Shown: positions 1 through 10,452 of the stretch, piece by piece
Layout of the letters: every line of letters starts with the position of its first letter
Numbering within the stretch: position 1 is the first letter of the stretch
From: Deinandra increscens subsp. villosa
Lineage: Eukaryota > Streptophyta > Magnoliopsida > Asterales > Asteraceae
Direction of reading: 5' to 3'
Assembly: GCA_039602395.1 (NCBI GenBank)
Contig: JBCNJP010000010.1
Span: forward strand, 96,315,729-96,379,728
DNA: 64,000 bases
Program-made: the position numbers and the translations under genes
The notes under the pieces: model-generated
Seen by the model: only the letters and a program-made list of their open reading frames with translations
What the model was told of the DNA's origin: nothing
The model's database searches: none

Positions 1-462
1 ACTATGCTCAAAAGATGGAAAGATGGAGCGCCATTATTTCTCGGATTTGCTTTCGCAAAAAGATCATAACGTGTCAGGTTATTCTGAGAATATATAAGTC
101 TCTAATCTAAAAAGGTCTTTTTCCTCCTAATCATCAGTTTCAATCTCACTCTAACCCCTAAAATGGGAACCCACTGGCAAACTAATTTAATTATATATTT
201 ATACAAAAATAAACACCAAGGGATAATTAAGTTTTACTAAATCAGTTGGGCCTACCGACACATCACAAAATTATATATACTTTTCATTCTTTTCTTTTCT
301 ACCACTTATCCCTTTCTTTATTTTATTTTTATTCTGAAAACCTATTCCCAATTTTCTATCATATTCCATGTAATTGCAAGTTAATCCAAAGACATTTTTC
401 AATTTTTCAATATTTTTTTTTAACACACAAAAAAAAAATAAACACAAACGAAACGCGTTATT

Positions 463-500
463 CCCCTCCTCACACTTGAGTTCAACATTGCCCTCAATGT
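463..500 (-). other. Conserved motif near the 3' end of an Athila-like internal region
   Basis: Read on the minus strand this gives a stretch containing ACATTGAGGGCAATG followed by AAGTGTGAGGAGGGG. Similar sequence recurs upstream of the polypurine tract in plant Athila-type Ty3/gypsy elements (family knowledge from memory). It marks the 3' side of the element whose primer-binding site is at 2955-2972. The expected 3' LTR is not recognisable in bases 1-462, which are AT-rich with poly-T/poly-A runs and hold no supported gene. Confidence 0.45.
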
Positions 501-902
501 GAATAAAGAAACAACAAAAATAAATAAGAAAAAAAATAAATAAAAAAGAAATAGAATTAGGAAACGTACCGGTGATCGGAGATAAGAAAAAAATAAAATT
601 TTCTGCAAGCTAATCCTGGGCGTAGCGCCCTGAACGTGAAGAACTGGGGCGTACCGCCCTGCCCTCTTTTCGACAGAAAGTTTGTAAATTTTTAGACACT
701 TAGAAAATTTTCTCTTCTCTGTCAAAACTTCCAGATTTCTTACCACAACCTGTTCCAATTAATATATAACCCTAAACATACCTGGAACACTTCATTTTGC
801 TCAATTCGTATCTCCAAAAACTGATCCAACTCCTGAAAAACACAAAACACAAAACACACACAAAATAAAAAATAAAACAAATTAAATAAAAAACCTACCA
901 CT

Positions 903-940
903 GGGTTGCCTCCCAGAAAGCGCTAAGTTTATGGTCTTCA
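903..940 (-). other. Conserved Athila-like post-gag motif
   Basis: The minus strand reads TTTAGCGCTTTCTGGGAGGC followed by AACCCAGTGG. This wording is common downstream of the coding part of Athila/gypsy repeats in dicots (from memory). It lies after the gag-like frame (1065-2717) in the sense direction, so the order is PBS, gag, this motif, then the terminal motif at 463-500, with no room for pol. Confidence 0.4.
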
Positions 941-1064
941 GCCAGACAATCCTTCCTTCCCTGCTCACGGTGGCTTCAGTCCACACTTCCCAACCGAGTT
1001 CCCGATGAACACTCGGTATTTGACACTCCACTTCATTTTCTTCAATCCAAACTTTCCAATCACA

Positions 1065-2717
1065 TTACCGATGAAGGTTCGGTAGTTCGCACGTCTCTTT
1101 ATTTTTCTTTTTTAAATTCAACATGTGAAACAAATCAAATTGAAAATTCAAAACAAATTTATCATGAATCGCGCACTTACCTTTAGAGTTTCCCACGTGT
1201 GCTCTATAATTGATATATCGAATCCAAGCTTGCAATTGCACACGTGGCACATCCAGATCATCACTGCGGAGTGTTTTCATTACTACCTGCTCAACATCTT
1301 CCTCAACCACCTTCCTTTTCCTCAAACTCAATTGTACCTGCTCACATTCAACAAATTGATTATTATTTAAAACTGAGAGATTAGTGTTACCTGGTGGATT
1401 CTCAGTCATGGATTCGTCAATATGCACATCTTCCGTCGGCTCTGAACATTCCTCTACTTGTACTGGAGGATTCGAAACCTCTACCTCCTGCTCATCTTCA
1501 GTCAGTTCTCCAGCTACACTCTCACAATCAACTTGCTCCACATCACTCTCAACCTCTAATTCAATCTCCTCAACAACTTCTGAAAGCAGCATTTCTTTCT
1601 CAACCACTTTTTCTAACTCCCCATTAACCTCAACCGGTGTGAAACACGATTCTTCAACATTTGATAAAACCGGTGTGTCATTATCTACCACAACATCTTG
1701 ATCCCTAATTTGTGATGATATCCACTCTTGCTTTTCTTGAGACCTCTCAAAACCCAATAATCCTTGCGGAATAATTTGTTGTTCCTTTACCAAAATATCA
1801 TACTTGTAATCCAACAACTTTATGCGGTCTTGCCTTGATTGATGAGGTTTAGCCAACTCTTGCTCGATTTGGGACAAATGCGATCTTCTTAGAGATTTCA
1901 AAACACCTTCATACTGATAAACATTTGGACCCGCCCATGGTTGTTCTGTTGAATATTCAAAATAATTCGCTTGACTATATGTCTGGCGGTCCTCGTATTC
2001 TTGATAAGATTTATTGCACTCTTCCTGATAACTTGACTGATAATATCCTTGAGATTTCAATGGACGTGCCCTACAACGCGCGTAGACTGAATTTGGATGT
2101 TCATATCCCGTTCGATGCTGCCTTTGAGCAACTTCTCTTTTGCGTGCATACTCTTCCTCCCTTTGCACTTCGGCTGGTGTCACAATTCTTGGTACCCCGC
2201 GTTCAATCCGTATCTGATTCCCTCCTCGGTTCTTAGGGAATTGTGGTACACCCCAAGGAGGTTGATTGTAATTCTGCTGTGACTGATATTGGGGATCCTC
2301 ATATGCCGATTTGGAGTAATTGTTCCCATATCCATCTTCATATCCTACAAACGATTCAAAGTCAGAATTATAATTATTATTATTATTATTAGAATAAACA
2401 TCATGATTTAAATAATTAAAATTCCTGGATTGGGGATATCCCTGATTGTACGACTGAGATCTTTGATATTGATGATATGATCGTGGATCGTCATACTCCT
2501 CCTCATCTTACGAGTCCTCGACAATCCTGATCTCGTAAGGTAATGTCGGACAAAACTTCATCCTGTGATACAAACTCCCACAGTTGTAGCATTTCTCCTC
2601 CTTCACCATGATTATTTCAAAGCACCTGCAAAAAATAAGAAACAACGAACCAAATGCGTAGTACTGATCGAGATGACAAAATAACGCAATGGAATCAAAG
2701 ACTGCCAATCCGAACAC
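1065..2717 (-). pseudogene. gag-like ORF with CCHC zinc knuckle, non-autonomous LTR element
   Basis: A CCHC knuckle (CYNCGSLYHRMKFC) is read at about 2590-2545, shortly after a methionine in MVKEEKCYNC. After one in-frame stop near 2508 the same frame stays open to 1065, so a stop splits one longer ORF. The middle is rich in Tyr, Asn and Gln (poly-Asn from an ATT repeat near 2380). The C-terminal half is strongly acidic (Glu/Val/Asp-rich), perhaps helical. No protease, reverse transcriptase or integrase motif follows. A pyrimidine-rich TTTTTTGCAG stands just upstream of the methionine and could be a splice acceptor. I see a nucleocapsid-like role by inference only; the acidic tail is unlike a standard gag. 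Confidence 0.55.
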
Positions 2718-2954
2718 TTTTTATGATTTTTTTTTTTGAAAACTTGAAAACTAAATGAAACTAATAAAAAATAAAATTGCAGAAAATAAAAAATCTTTTT
2801 AGTTTTTCTTTTTTGTTTCTTTTTTAATGACTAGACAAGTAAAATTAAAATTGCAGAGAAAAAATAAAATATTTTTGGGTTTTTTTTTTTTAAGAAAAAC
2901 AAACAAAACAAAAACTAACTAAAAAAAACTAAACTCACTAATAAGCGCACGTAC

Positions 2955-2972
2955 TCCCCGGCAACGACGCCA
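2955..2972 (-). other. Primer-binding site, tRNA-Asp type
   Basis: The minus strand reads TGGCGTCGTTGCCGGGGA. This is one base from TGGCGCCGTTGCCGGGGA, the primer-binding site I associate with Athila-type Ty3/gypsy elements (complementary to a tRNA-Asp 3' end). It begins three bases after the LTR-like end TCA at 2976-2978. It fixes the orientation: the LTR lies at higher coordinates and the internal region at lower ones. Confidence 0.7.
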
Positions 2973-2975
2973 ATT

Positions 2976-4429
2976 TGATAACGGTTGTCGAGACCGCTAC
3001 GAATAATGCTAAACTTAAACCTATAGATAGGGTAAGTAGGGTATCAATCCAGGGGAGTTAGTGGTCACTAGTGATTTAGAATTTAACTACCTAACTAAAT
3101 TAACTACCTAAATCTAGATTACTGTCACTAACCTAGATTGACCTAAACTAAACTAAACTAATTTAATCTAAGGAATTAACTAAAATTGCCTCTTGGCTGT
3201 TTTGAATGAGTTGGATTAATTAACTACTAATTAACTAGCTTAACAACTAAGGAAATTACTAAAGCTAAGATTACTTATGTGACAAGTTGACTACTTTTGG
3301 ATCCTGGTTGACTACCGATCTGGGCAAAACCTAATCAATTGCTAATACTACATAGACATAGTCCCCAATTGCCTAATTGACCTAATATCTTAAGTTTCTA
3401 ATGGGCTGATTAGTTCCTGCCGCAAGAAAGTGCTAGATCATGTCAGGGGACCACTAAAACCCTAATCTACTAGTTTAGTTAAACAAATTCAGCATGCGGG
3501 TGCTCAACGGTTGCAAGGATTCCGGAACAATTAGCAATTAACCAGTTAAGAAAAGAACAATTTTACACAACCATTCACCAAAAGCAGTTAAAGAAAATTA
3601 GCCAACAATAATGATAAACAACTCATATACTGTCACTATAAAATTGTTCATCACAATAATAAACCAAATATTCAAATCAATGTAACTAAAACTAAAAGAA
3701 CAAAACTTCACTGTTAACCATAAGAATTGTTGTTCCCTTATTATGCCTTTCAATTCACGTGCCAATCTTGATTCACCAGGAGAGTTCGCAGAGTGGGTTG
3801 CGCCCCTTTTTTCTTGTTGCCGTCACACAGCCCTACGGCTGTCCTCTCTCCCTTTCCGTAACTTTTGTATCCCTTTGTATATTTTTCTTTTGCTAATCTC
3901 ATTTAGAAAATCAAGAAGCCCACGTGCACATCTTATCAGCCCAATTAATTATTTGAGTAAGCCCACATGATCTCCATTCGAATTCGGCTTGTAGTCCACG
4001 TATTCCTTATATTATTTAGCAGCCAATTTAATTTTGTAAAGCCCTTTACATTTGTTGATCGCCACTTCCTTTACTTGATGCCATCTAATTTAAAAGACTC
4101 TTAACACTTCTAGTTATTTGTGGCTCTATGTTAATCCACGTGAATGCATCTTCATTTACATTCTTCTTTGCTCCTCGACAAAAACCAAAAACACAAGAAT
4201 CAAACTTCCTTGTTTCTTTGTTTCATGTATTTTAGAACTTAAAATATAATATTCATCAAAATAATTAGAGATTAACTCGTGTGACACTTAATAATAACAA
4301 TTTAAGCTCATTTACCTTCTCAACACACTAATCACAATAACTAGCAAAAGAATATATTTTATACACAATTTGGTGTGTATGAGGAGTGATTAAGATAAAA
4401 TAAAGTGTACATTTTAACCTCTCATCACA
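2976..4429 (-). repeat. LTR of the Athila-like non-autonomous element
   Basis: The minus strand starts TGTGATGAGAGG at 4429 and ends ...CGTTATCA at 2976, directly before the primer-binding site. Just outside the 4429 end, the minus strand reads AGATAAGTGTGGGGA, a polypurine-tract-like run. The interior (1454 bp) is AT-rich and non-coding; small frames near 3743-3970 have no recognisable product. I could not compare it with a second LTR because none is visible, so the outer boundary is a guess. Confidence 0.45.
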
Positions 4430-4449
4430 TCCCCACACTTATCTTTTTC

Positions 4450-5157
4450 CGTCTCGGAAAAACTGCCATGGAATCATAATCAGGAAAATCAACTCAAAAT
4501 TGTTTAACATTTTAAATTATCAACCCTTTGCAATCCACATTCCAAAATGTATTCATATATACTAATTGTAATTGCCGATGTTTCTGTCTGACTAAACCCA
4601 ACCACTGATCTTTGAGCCCCCAAAGTGTTTATATAATTACCAATCATTTGTATCAACCTGCCTATGCATAAAAACCCGTTTTTTTGTCCCACGATGTAGT
4701 TTTAGTGCTGGTATATTATCAGAAATTGTGCTAGGTAAATGCATACATGTACCAGTGCAGCTTCTTGATCCTATCCTTGATGTTTTTTTTAAGTAGATCA
4801 TATATATGTACTAGCACACATTCCTGATCATAAAACTCACTCTTAAGTTTCAAACTCACTGTTGTATTTAAAACTCATTGTTTTTTTAAAACACACTACA
4901 ACTTTAAAAATCGACATTCTATAAAACTCATTGAAAATTATAATTTCAAATTAAGAAAATAAAAAATAAAGAAAAAACTAAAAATATTATAAATAAACCC
5001 TAAATTAAAATATAAAGATAGAAATATGAAAATAATAATAAAAAAATTAAATTTAACAACAATGAGTTTTATAATTTTCAGTGAGTTTTACAGAACAATA
5101 TGGGGTCTACGGGGTCTACGGGGTCTACAGTTTTTAAAGTGTCTACAATGAACTTTT

Positions 5158-5160
<3 letters not shown>
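4450..5160. other. AT-rich non-coding stretch with inverted AAACTCA motifs
   Basis: No supported gene. Around 4838-4880 there are repeated AAACTCACTG and AAAACTCATTG words; their reverse complements recur near 5060-5092 (CAATGAGTTTTATAA, CAGTGAGTTTTACAG). Near 5101-5129 GGGGTCTAC is repeated in tandem three times. The inverted words suggest a degraded MITE, but I found no target-site duplication. Confidence 0.35.

Positions 5161-5202
<42 letters not shown>
5161..5202. repeat. (TA)n microsatellite, left side of the hairpin element
   Basis: Uninterrupted TA dinucleotides for 42 bases. A matching TA run lies at about 5454-5471 on the other side of the hairpin, so the hairpin sits inside one TA array. 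Confidence 0.95.
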
Positions 5203-5205
<3 letters not shown>

Positions 5206-5453
5206 GAGTCGAGTTATCCTACATCCAGCAAAAACGCTACATCCATTGCGGATTCATCTGGGGCGTCCATCAAGATCATCCAACAACCAGGATCTATGGT
5301 GTTTCCGCCTATGGTGTTTTCGGTGGGGGAAAAAAACACCATAGGCGGAAACACCATAGATCCTGGCTGTTGGATGATCTTGATGGACGCCCCAGATGAA
5401 TCCGCAATGGATGTAGCGTTTTTGCTGGATGTATTTTATCCTAAACCTAACCT
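5203..5453. mobile_element. Micron-like foldback MITE inside a TA microsatellite
   Basis: Bases 5221-5320 and 5333-5432 are reverse complements over 100 bp with one mismatch seen (CAACAACCAG against CAACAGCCAG); the loop is about 12 bases (CGGTGGGGG region). Outside the stem the ends read AATAGAGTCGAGTTATCC on the left and TATCCTAAACCTAACC on the right before the TA runs. Rice Micron MITEs are known to sit within TA microsatellites, so the class is inferred from that. The near-perfect stem would form a long hairpin RNA if transcribed. The small ORF running through it is an artefact. Confidence 0.7.
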
Positions 5454-5473
5454 ATATATATATATATATATGT

Positions 5474-5973
5474 NNNNNNNNNNNNNNNNNNNNNNNNNNN
5501 NNNNNNNNNNNNNNNNNNNNNNNNNNNNNNNNNNNNNNNNNNNNNNNNNNNNNNNNNNNNNNNNNNNNNNNNNNNNNNNNNNNNNNNNNNNNNNNNNNNN
5601 NNNNNNNNNNNNNNNNNNNNNNNNNNNNNNNNNNNNNNNNNNNNNNNNNNNNNNNNNNNNNNNNNNNNNNNNNNNNNNNNNNNNNNNNNNNNNNNNNNNN
5701 NNNNNNNNNNNNNNNNNNNNNNNNNNNNNNNNNNNNNNNNNNNNNNNNNNNNNNNNNNNNNNNNNNNNNNNNNNNNNNNNNNNNNNNNNNNNNNNNNNNN
5801 NNNNNNNNNNNNNNNNNNNNNNNNNNNNNNNNNNNNNNNNNNNNNNNNNNNNNNNNNNNNNNNNNNNNNNNNNNNNNNNNNNNNNNNNNNNNNNNNNNNN
5901 NNNNNNNNNNNNNNNNNNNNNNNNNNNNNNNNNNNNNNNNNNNNNNNNNNNNNNNNNNNNNNNNNNNNNNNNN
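5474..5973. other. Assembly gap, 500 N
   Basis: Exactly 500 N, so a placeholder of conventional size rather than a measured distance. Sequence on the two sides need not be adjacent. Confidence 0.99.
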
Positions 5974-6011
5974 TTGTTTCCAGAGAGACCCACGGCTCCG
6001 AAACCACAAAA

Positions 6012-6335
6012 GAAAACGACATAAAAAAACTAAAGAGAAAGAGAATAAAAAAGAAAAACCACAAGTCAAAGACAAAAAAAAACGAGAAACTACAATAAAA
6101 ATAAAACTAATAATAATAATAATAATAATAATAAAAAGAAGAAGAAGATTTATTAATAATAATAATACATATATATTATTTAAATGAATAGTAAGAAAAC
6201 AACAAAAATTTAAAATAATAGTAAAAATAATAAAAGATGATTACACAGTAAAAAAATAAAAACTAAGTAGAGAATCACATTAACTAAAACAAATGAAAAG
6301 ATAGATAATAATAAAAAAAACAAACAAACAAGACT
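6012..6335. repeat. A-rich low-complexity DNA with (ATA)n
   Basis: A-rich tract with imperfect AAT/ATA triplets (for example 6108-6135) and AAC repeats. The last part (6311-6331) is A/C-rich and reads on the minus strand as TTGTTTGTTTG plus T runs; it probably includes the 3' tail of the LINE that follows. No gene seen. Confidence 0.6.
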
Positions 6336-6338
6336 TCT

Positions 6339-7130
6339 CTATACGTCTTTAGCCTTAATCCTACGTCTCCACGATGCCCTATCCTGGACCATATCCTCAG
6401 AGATATGCAAGTCTAGCAAATCTAGTCTAATACGCTCACCCCATGTCAACTTAGGTCTACCTCTCCTCCCCTCGACCATGATGGTATCCACTGAATGAAC
6501 TGGAGCCGTTAAGTGCCTCCTCTTTACGTAAACCATCTCAATCTTCCCTCCCGTATCTTCTCTGAGATATTCACCACCGCAAGTCTCTCCCGAAATACCT
6601 TATTTTTAATTCGGTTCAACTGAGTGTGACCACTCTTCCACCTCAACATCCTCATCTCGGCCACCTCTAGCTTATGCTCCCAAGTCTTCTTGATGGCCCA
6701 ATAGTCAGAGCCATAAAGCATTACCGATCTGATGATAACCTTATAGAATTTTCCTTTTAGTTTATCAGGAAACCTCTTGTCGCACAGTACACCCTTAGCC
6801 GCTCACCATCTACACCAACCCGCTCTGATGCGGTCGGCCACATCACTATCAATGGCCATATCGCTTTGTATAAACGATCCTAAGTAATTAAACTTGGTAA
6901 CAGGTGGAACCATCTGCCCTTCAATAGTAATCTGGACACCCTCAACATTGCTCGCTCCGCTGGAGTCGCGGTGTAGGTACTCGGTCATAGAACGACTAAT
7001 TCGTAGGCCTTTGGAATCCAGAGTAGTTCTCCACTCCTCAAGCTTTCGTTCAAAGGATGTTTACTCTTCGCTGCTAGCACAAGATCATCGACGAAAAGCA
7101 TGCACCACGAGACCGCCTCCTCAATCGACT
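6339..7130 (-). pseudogene. RTE-type LINE, 3' end of reverse transcriptase ORF
   Basis: Minus-strand frames in order give WCMLFVDDLVLAAKS (reverse transcriptase box with FVDD in place of FADD), then a part with TKFNYLGSFIQSD, then EMRMLRWKSGHTQLNRIKN and IREGRLRWF, and finally VEGRRGRPKLTWGERIRLDL with SEDMVQDRASWRRRI. This order is the C-terminal part of plant RTE/BovB-like LINE reverse transcriptases. At least three frame changes break it, so it is dead. It is 5'-truncated: nothing upstream of the catalytic box is present, as usual for LINE copies. The tail at 6311-6331 would be the 3' end. Confidence 0.85.
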
Positions 7131-7141
7131 TAAACACCTCG

Positions 7142-7470
7142 TCAGACTCTAATGTTGCACTATTCACAACACGTGTTTTTTTACTCGTGGACATCGGCGG
7201 TGGGCTAATGACTTTATTCATTTGTCTCCAAGCGTCCTTCTATTGATTATATCCCTTGGTTCTCTCTATCACGATGTTCGCATATGTCTCTATATCTTCC
7301 CCATTATCTCTTTGTCTAACTTACCAGGCGTTATCTCTCTCTAAATGAATATTGTTGACGATCCAGATCTGAGGCGATACCGTTTGTTTCTTGGATTCCA
7401 GCGTCTGCATGTCGTTGGCGACGACTTACCTGCTGGGCGTTGATGTGATGTATGCTCTTTGGCGTAGCAG
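7142..7470. repeat. ~325-bp tandem repeat, copy 1
   Basis: Starts near TCTAATGTTGCACTATTCAC and runs to GCTCTTTGGCGTAGCAG. It aligns by eye with 7471-7632 joined to 17423-17590 (shared words include ATTCAC, GTGGACATCGG, TTTATTCATT, CCAAGCGTCCTT, TTGATTATAT and GATGTGATGTATGCTC against GATGCGACGTATGCTC). Identity is perhaps 70-75%. No coding potential recognised. Confidence 0.6.
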
Positions 7471-7632
7471 TCTCAAATGTTGCATTATTCACACGATATC
7501 TTTGTTTGTGGACATCGGAGGTGCCTGGTGAGTTTATTCATTCTTCACCAAGCGTCCTTTGAATTGATTATATGTGCTCTTAGTTCTCTCTCCCCCTCTC
7601 GCTCTCTAATTATGTTTGTAGACGTCTCTTTG
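7471..7632. repeat. ~325-bp tandem repeat, copy 2, left half
   Basis: The left half of the second unit, ending in the CTTTG duplicated by the chromovirus insertion. Its right half resumes at 17423. The small frames here are not genes. Confidence 0.6.
7628..7632. repeat. Target-site duplication CTTTG, left
   Basis: CTTTG directly before the LTR start TGTCACACC; the same five bases follow the LTR end at 17418-17422. A perfect 5-bp duplication is what Ty3/gypsy integrase leaves. Confidence 0.9.
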
Positions 7633-9120
7633 TGTCACACCCTCAAAATCCACCCGCGGAGTATAACCGCGAGGTAAGTGACAAACTAAGACCCGAGTCA
7701 TTAGCCATACCAAACCATGCAAAAACAGTTTTAGAAGCAAACACAATTGCGGAAGCGTAAAAGAAAGTAAGTAATGTTGTTGCGCAAACACGCGCCCAAA
7801 ACCAAATGCTAAAAGTACTCCAAAGAGAAACGTGTTTGAAAACATAGATAAAATCTGGGACTCCATGCTACCATGAACCCTACATGCTCATACCTCAATG
7901 ACTTGCGAAAGACATGCTTTGTGGGTCAGCACAAAGGCTGTGTGAGTTCATAAATATCAATGCAAAAAAGTTAATGTTTGTAAAAATGCTTGTACCATTG
8001 TAATTATAATCATAATTGTAGCTAGCTAGGCCAATAATGCTATCACTATGTGTTTCGCAACTGAAGCGTGATTGTTGGTGTTTGTAATGCCTTTCCACCA
8101 TCGCCTAACACGGACGATGATGATACTGCCTAGGCTAACATTACACCTGTTCGACATCCAGTCGAGTTAGAGAGACTAACGCGGGTGGGGTTTGTCAAAC
8201 CCAGTAGTACCACATAAGATTACCTCGCTTTCTCATAAACGAACGATTCAAAATGTAAGGACTTACAGTTTGTGTTATGTGTGCACATACGTGATCAACT
8301 ATACAATTATGTTACCAAAACTGTTTGTAGCATGCTTTTCTCTCAAGCTAAGATACTTGGAGAAAAATGCTCGAGAACTCACCTTCGGGAGCTCGGCAAG
8401 AAACTTTAATGAAAGTGCTGATGAATTCCTACGAATCACCTATATGTTTGTAATTGTGTAAGACGAAAGTGCATAAACAACTGGACTGACTCAATCGACC
8501 CCGACGACACGTTGGTGATTCGTTAACAATTGAGTTTGTTTGTTCAGTTAAACTTTCCAAAATTGGAAAGTTTCTATATTAGGAAAAATCCTTTAATTAG
8601 CAAGTTTTCTAGTTATAGCAGGTAAGCACATGTTAATCGTTTCTAGCATGCATCCTAGTCGTTTTACAACAGTAATAAATAGCACGTAAGGTTTTTCACG
8701 TCTAAAAAATTATGTTAACCCAATACACATATTAATCCAATTTAATTATACTAAATTATTTAATTATACCAAATTATATTTAATGCAAGGAGTTATCGTT
8801 TAAACATGTTAACCACACACGACATCATTCTTGATATAGCTCGACTAATAAAGTTCCTAAAGATCACACAATCATATAATCATTTTAACATGCGAGATAT
8901 ATCGTGGTGTCATTAGATCATTAAGTATAATATGCATGCAAATATGATTTTCTAAAGGTTTAATTATATAAATTGTGTGTCATATATTTCACACCAAGTG
9001 ATGATATTTTTATGGAACACAAGCATAGCTACCACTAAACACCTTGCAATACACATGTAAATCAACTATGAGGTAAAGTAGGTGAGAGCCAGAAGAAATT
9101 GGAATAAAAATGATAATTTG

Positions 9121-9184
9121 CTAGGCACTGGTTTGAACCCACGACCACACAGTCTCTACTCCCATATCCTAACCACTAGGTCAT
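9121..9184 (-). promoter_or_regulatory. tRNA-like A/B-box stretch in LTR, copy 1
   Basis: On the minus strand: TGACCTAGTGGTTAGGATAT, then GTGGTCGTGGGTTCAAACC. GGTTCAAACC fits the Pol III B box (GGTTCRANNCC) and TAGTGGTTAGG is A-box-like. The counterpart in the other LTR is at 16871-16934. It is on the element's sense strand. Whether it is transcribed by Pol III is unknown. Confidence 0.5.
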
Positions 9185-9288
9185 TTTTCAATTTGGTAAT
9201 TTAATCCAGTTCTTCATTTAGTTAACCATTTGCATTCTGGTGTCATCTCCCTACTAATGAAACTGAATTCAAAAAGAATAAAAGTTGT

Positions 9289-9356
9289 AGTGCGCTGGGT
9301 TCGAACCTGGGATAACCCAGTCGCAACACATGACCTTAAACACTAGGCTAGATTCT
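9289..9356 (-). promoter_or_regulatory. tRNA-like B-box stretch in LTR, copy 2
   Basis: On the minus strand: TCTAGCCTAGTGTTTAAGG, then CCCAGGTTCGAACCCAG. GGTTCGAACC is a perfect B-box core. The other LTR has the diverged form at 17040-17106 (GGTTCGAACATGG on the plus strand). Both stretches in each LTR start with CCTAGTG-like words, so they may be an old duplication. Confidence 0.5.
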
Positions 9357-9667
9357 GGTTTGGTGTTATACCTCAGATGATAATATATTTAACAACATAA
9401 GAACGAGTGTCATCTTCTCCGTAATGCCAACTCTATCTCGTGTGTGGTTGTTCTTGGATTCGATAGCGCATCTAACACTCCTATTAGATGTATGAATGCA
9501 TGCATGTGTGTTATAAATACTTGTTCATGTTCGTGTTTGTCCAGAAAAATTCAGCTAAATTTGCCGGGAGTCACATCATCCCCTTGTTGAAGGTATTTTC
9601 GTCCCGAAAATTAAGATCGTTGCTCGTTCGCTAGACACAAAGAAAAATAAATTTTTCAGTTGTCACA

Positions 9668-9680
9668 TCATCCCCTTTTT
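9668..9680 (-). other. Polypurine tract of the chromovirus
   Basis: The minus strand reads AAAAAGGGGATGA immediately before the 3' LTR start TGTGACA. Position and composition fit the plus-strand primer of reverse transcription. Confidence 0.8.
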
Positions 9681-9702
9681 GAAGAAAATTTCGACCCGAA
9701 AT

Positions 9703-10452
9703 TTAGTTCGTACCTCTACTGGTCGCCGCTTGTTTGTCGAATGGTTGTGGGTATATCTTTCGCATTTGATCTTCGCATTCCCACGTGAACTCTGATCCAC
9801 GTTTCGAGTTCTAACGAACTGGAATTATCGAGATCTTACTTCGTTTGAGCGTCTTGATTTCACGATCCATGATTTCAACCGGTTCCTCGATGAAGCGTAA
9901 CTGTTCATCGACTTGGATCTCGTCTAGTGGTACTACTAGACTTTCATCTGATAGACACTTCTACAGGTTTGAAACATGGAAGACATTGTGCACCCCACAT
10001 AATTTTTCCGGTAGGTTTAGTTCGTACGCCACTAGGCCAACTTTGTCGATAATTTCAAATGGTCCAATGTAGTGTGGGTTCAGTTTGCCATGTTTGCCAA
10101 AGCGAATGACACCTTTCCAAGGTGACACTTTTAAAAGAACTCTGTCACCAACTTCAAACTTAAGTGGTTTTCGTCTTTGGTCTGCATAACTCTTTTGACG
10201 ATCTCTAACCGCCTTCATCCGGTTTCTGATCTGAACGGTCCTTTCTGATGTCTCAAGTACCAGTTCTGAACCGGTGAGTTGGCTATCCCAAACTTCCGTC
10301 CAGCAGATAGGTGATTGATATTTTCTCCCGTACAATGCCTCAAATGGTGCTGCTTGAATGCTCGTATGGTAGTTGTTGTTGTAAGAGAACTCCACCAGCG
10401 GTAAGTGAGACTCCCAACTATTACCGAAATCTATAACACACGCTCTCAGCAT
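9703..10452 (-). pseudogene. Integrase C-terminus and chromodomain-type tail of pol
   Basis: The frame at 10452-9961 has NSWESHLPLVEFSYNN, FEALYGRK, VGDRVLLKVSPWKG, LNPHYIGPFEI and VYELNLP-like words ending at VHNVFHVSNL, the standard end of a gypsy integrase. After an in-frame stop the same frame continues with SDESLVVPLDEI, LRFIEEPVEIMDREI and FTWECEDQMRKIYPQPF, which fits the short chromodomain-type tail of Tekay elements; a Trp codon there has become a stop. The final TAA is at 9703-9705, 36 bp before the LTR. The tail is thought to steer integration to heterochromatin. Confidence 0.85.

Larger units (their letters stand above)
7633..9667 (-). repeat. Chromovirus 3' LTR (2035 bp)
   Basis: TGTCACACC...TTGTCACA. 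It aligns along its whole length with 15382-17417. On the sense (minus) strand it is the downstream LTR. It holds two tRNA-like stretches at 9121-9184 and 9289-9356. A few short open frames (for example 7606-7866 and 7895-8101) also occur in the other LTR and have no recognisable product. Confidence 0.93.

Noticed and set aside
1384..1701. Ser/Thr-rich 105-aa plus-strand frame
   Set aside because: It is the antisense shadow of the acidic Glu/Val-rich gag-like frame on the minus strand.
5296..6187. Long open frames across the first N run
   Set aside because: They consist mostly of unknown residues from N bases and the hairpin or A-rich flanks; not genes.
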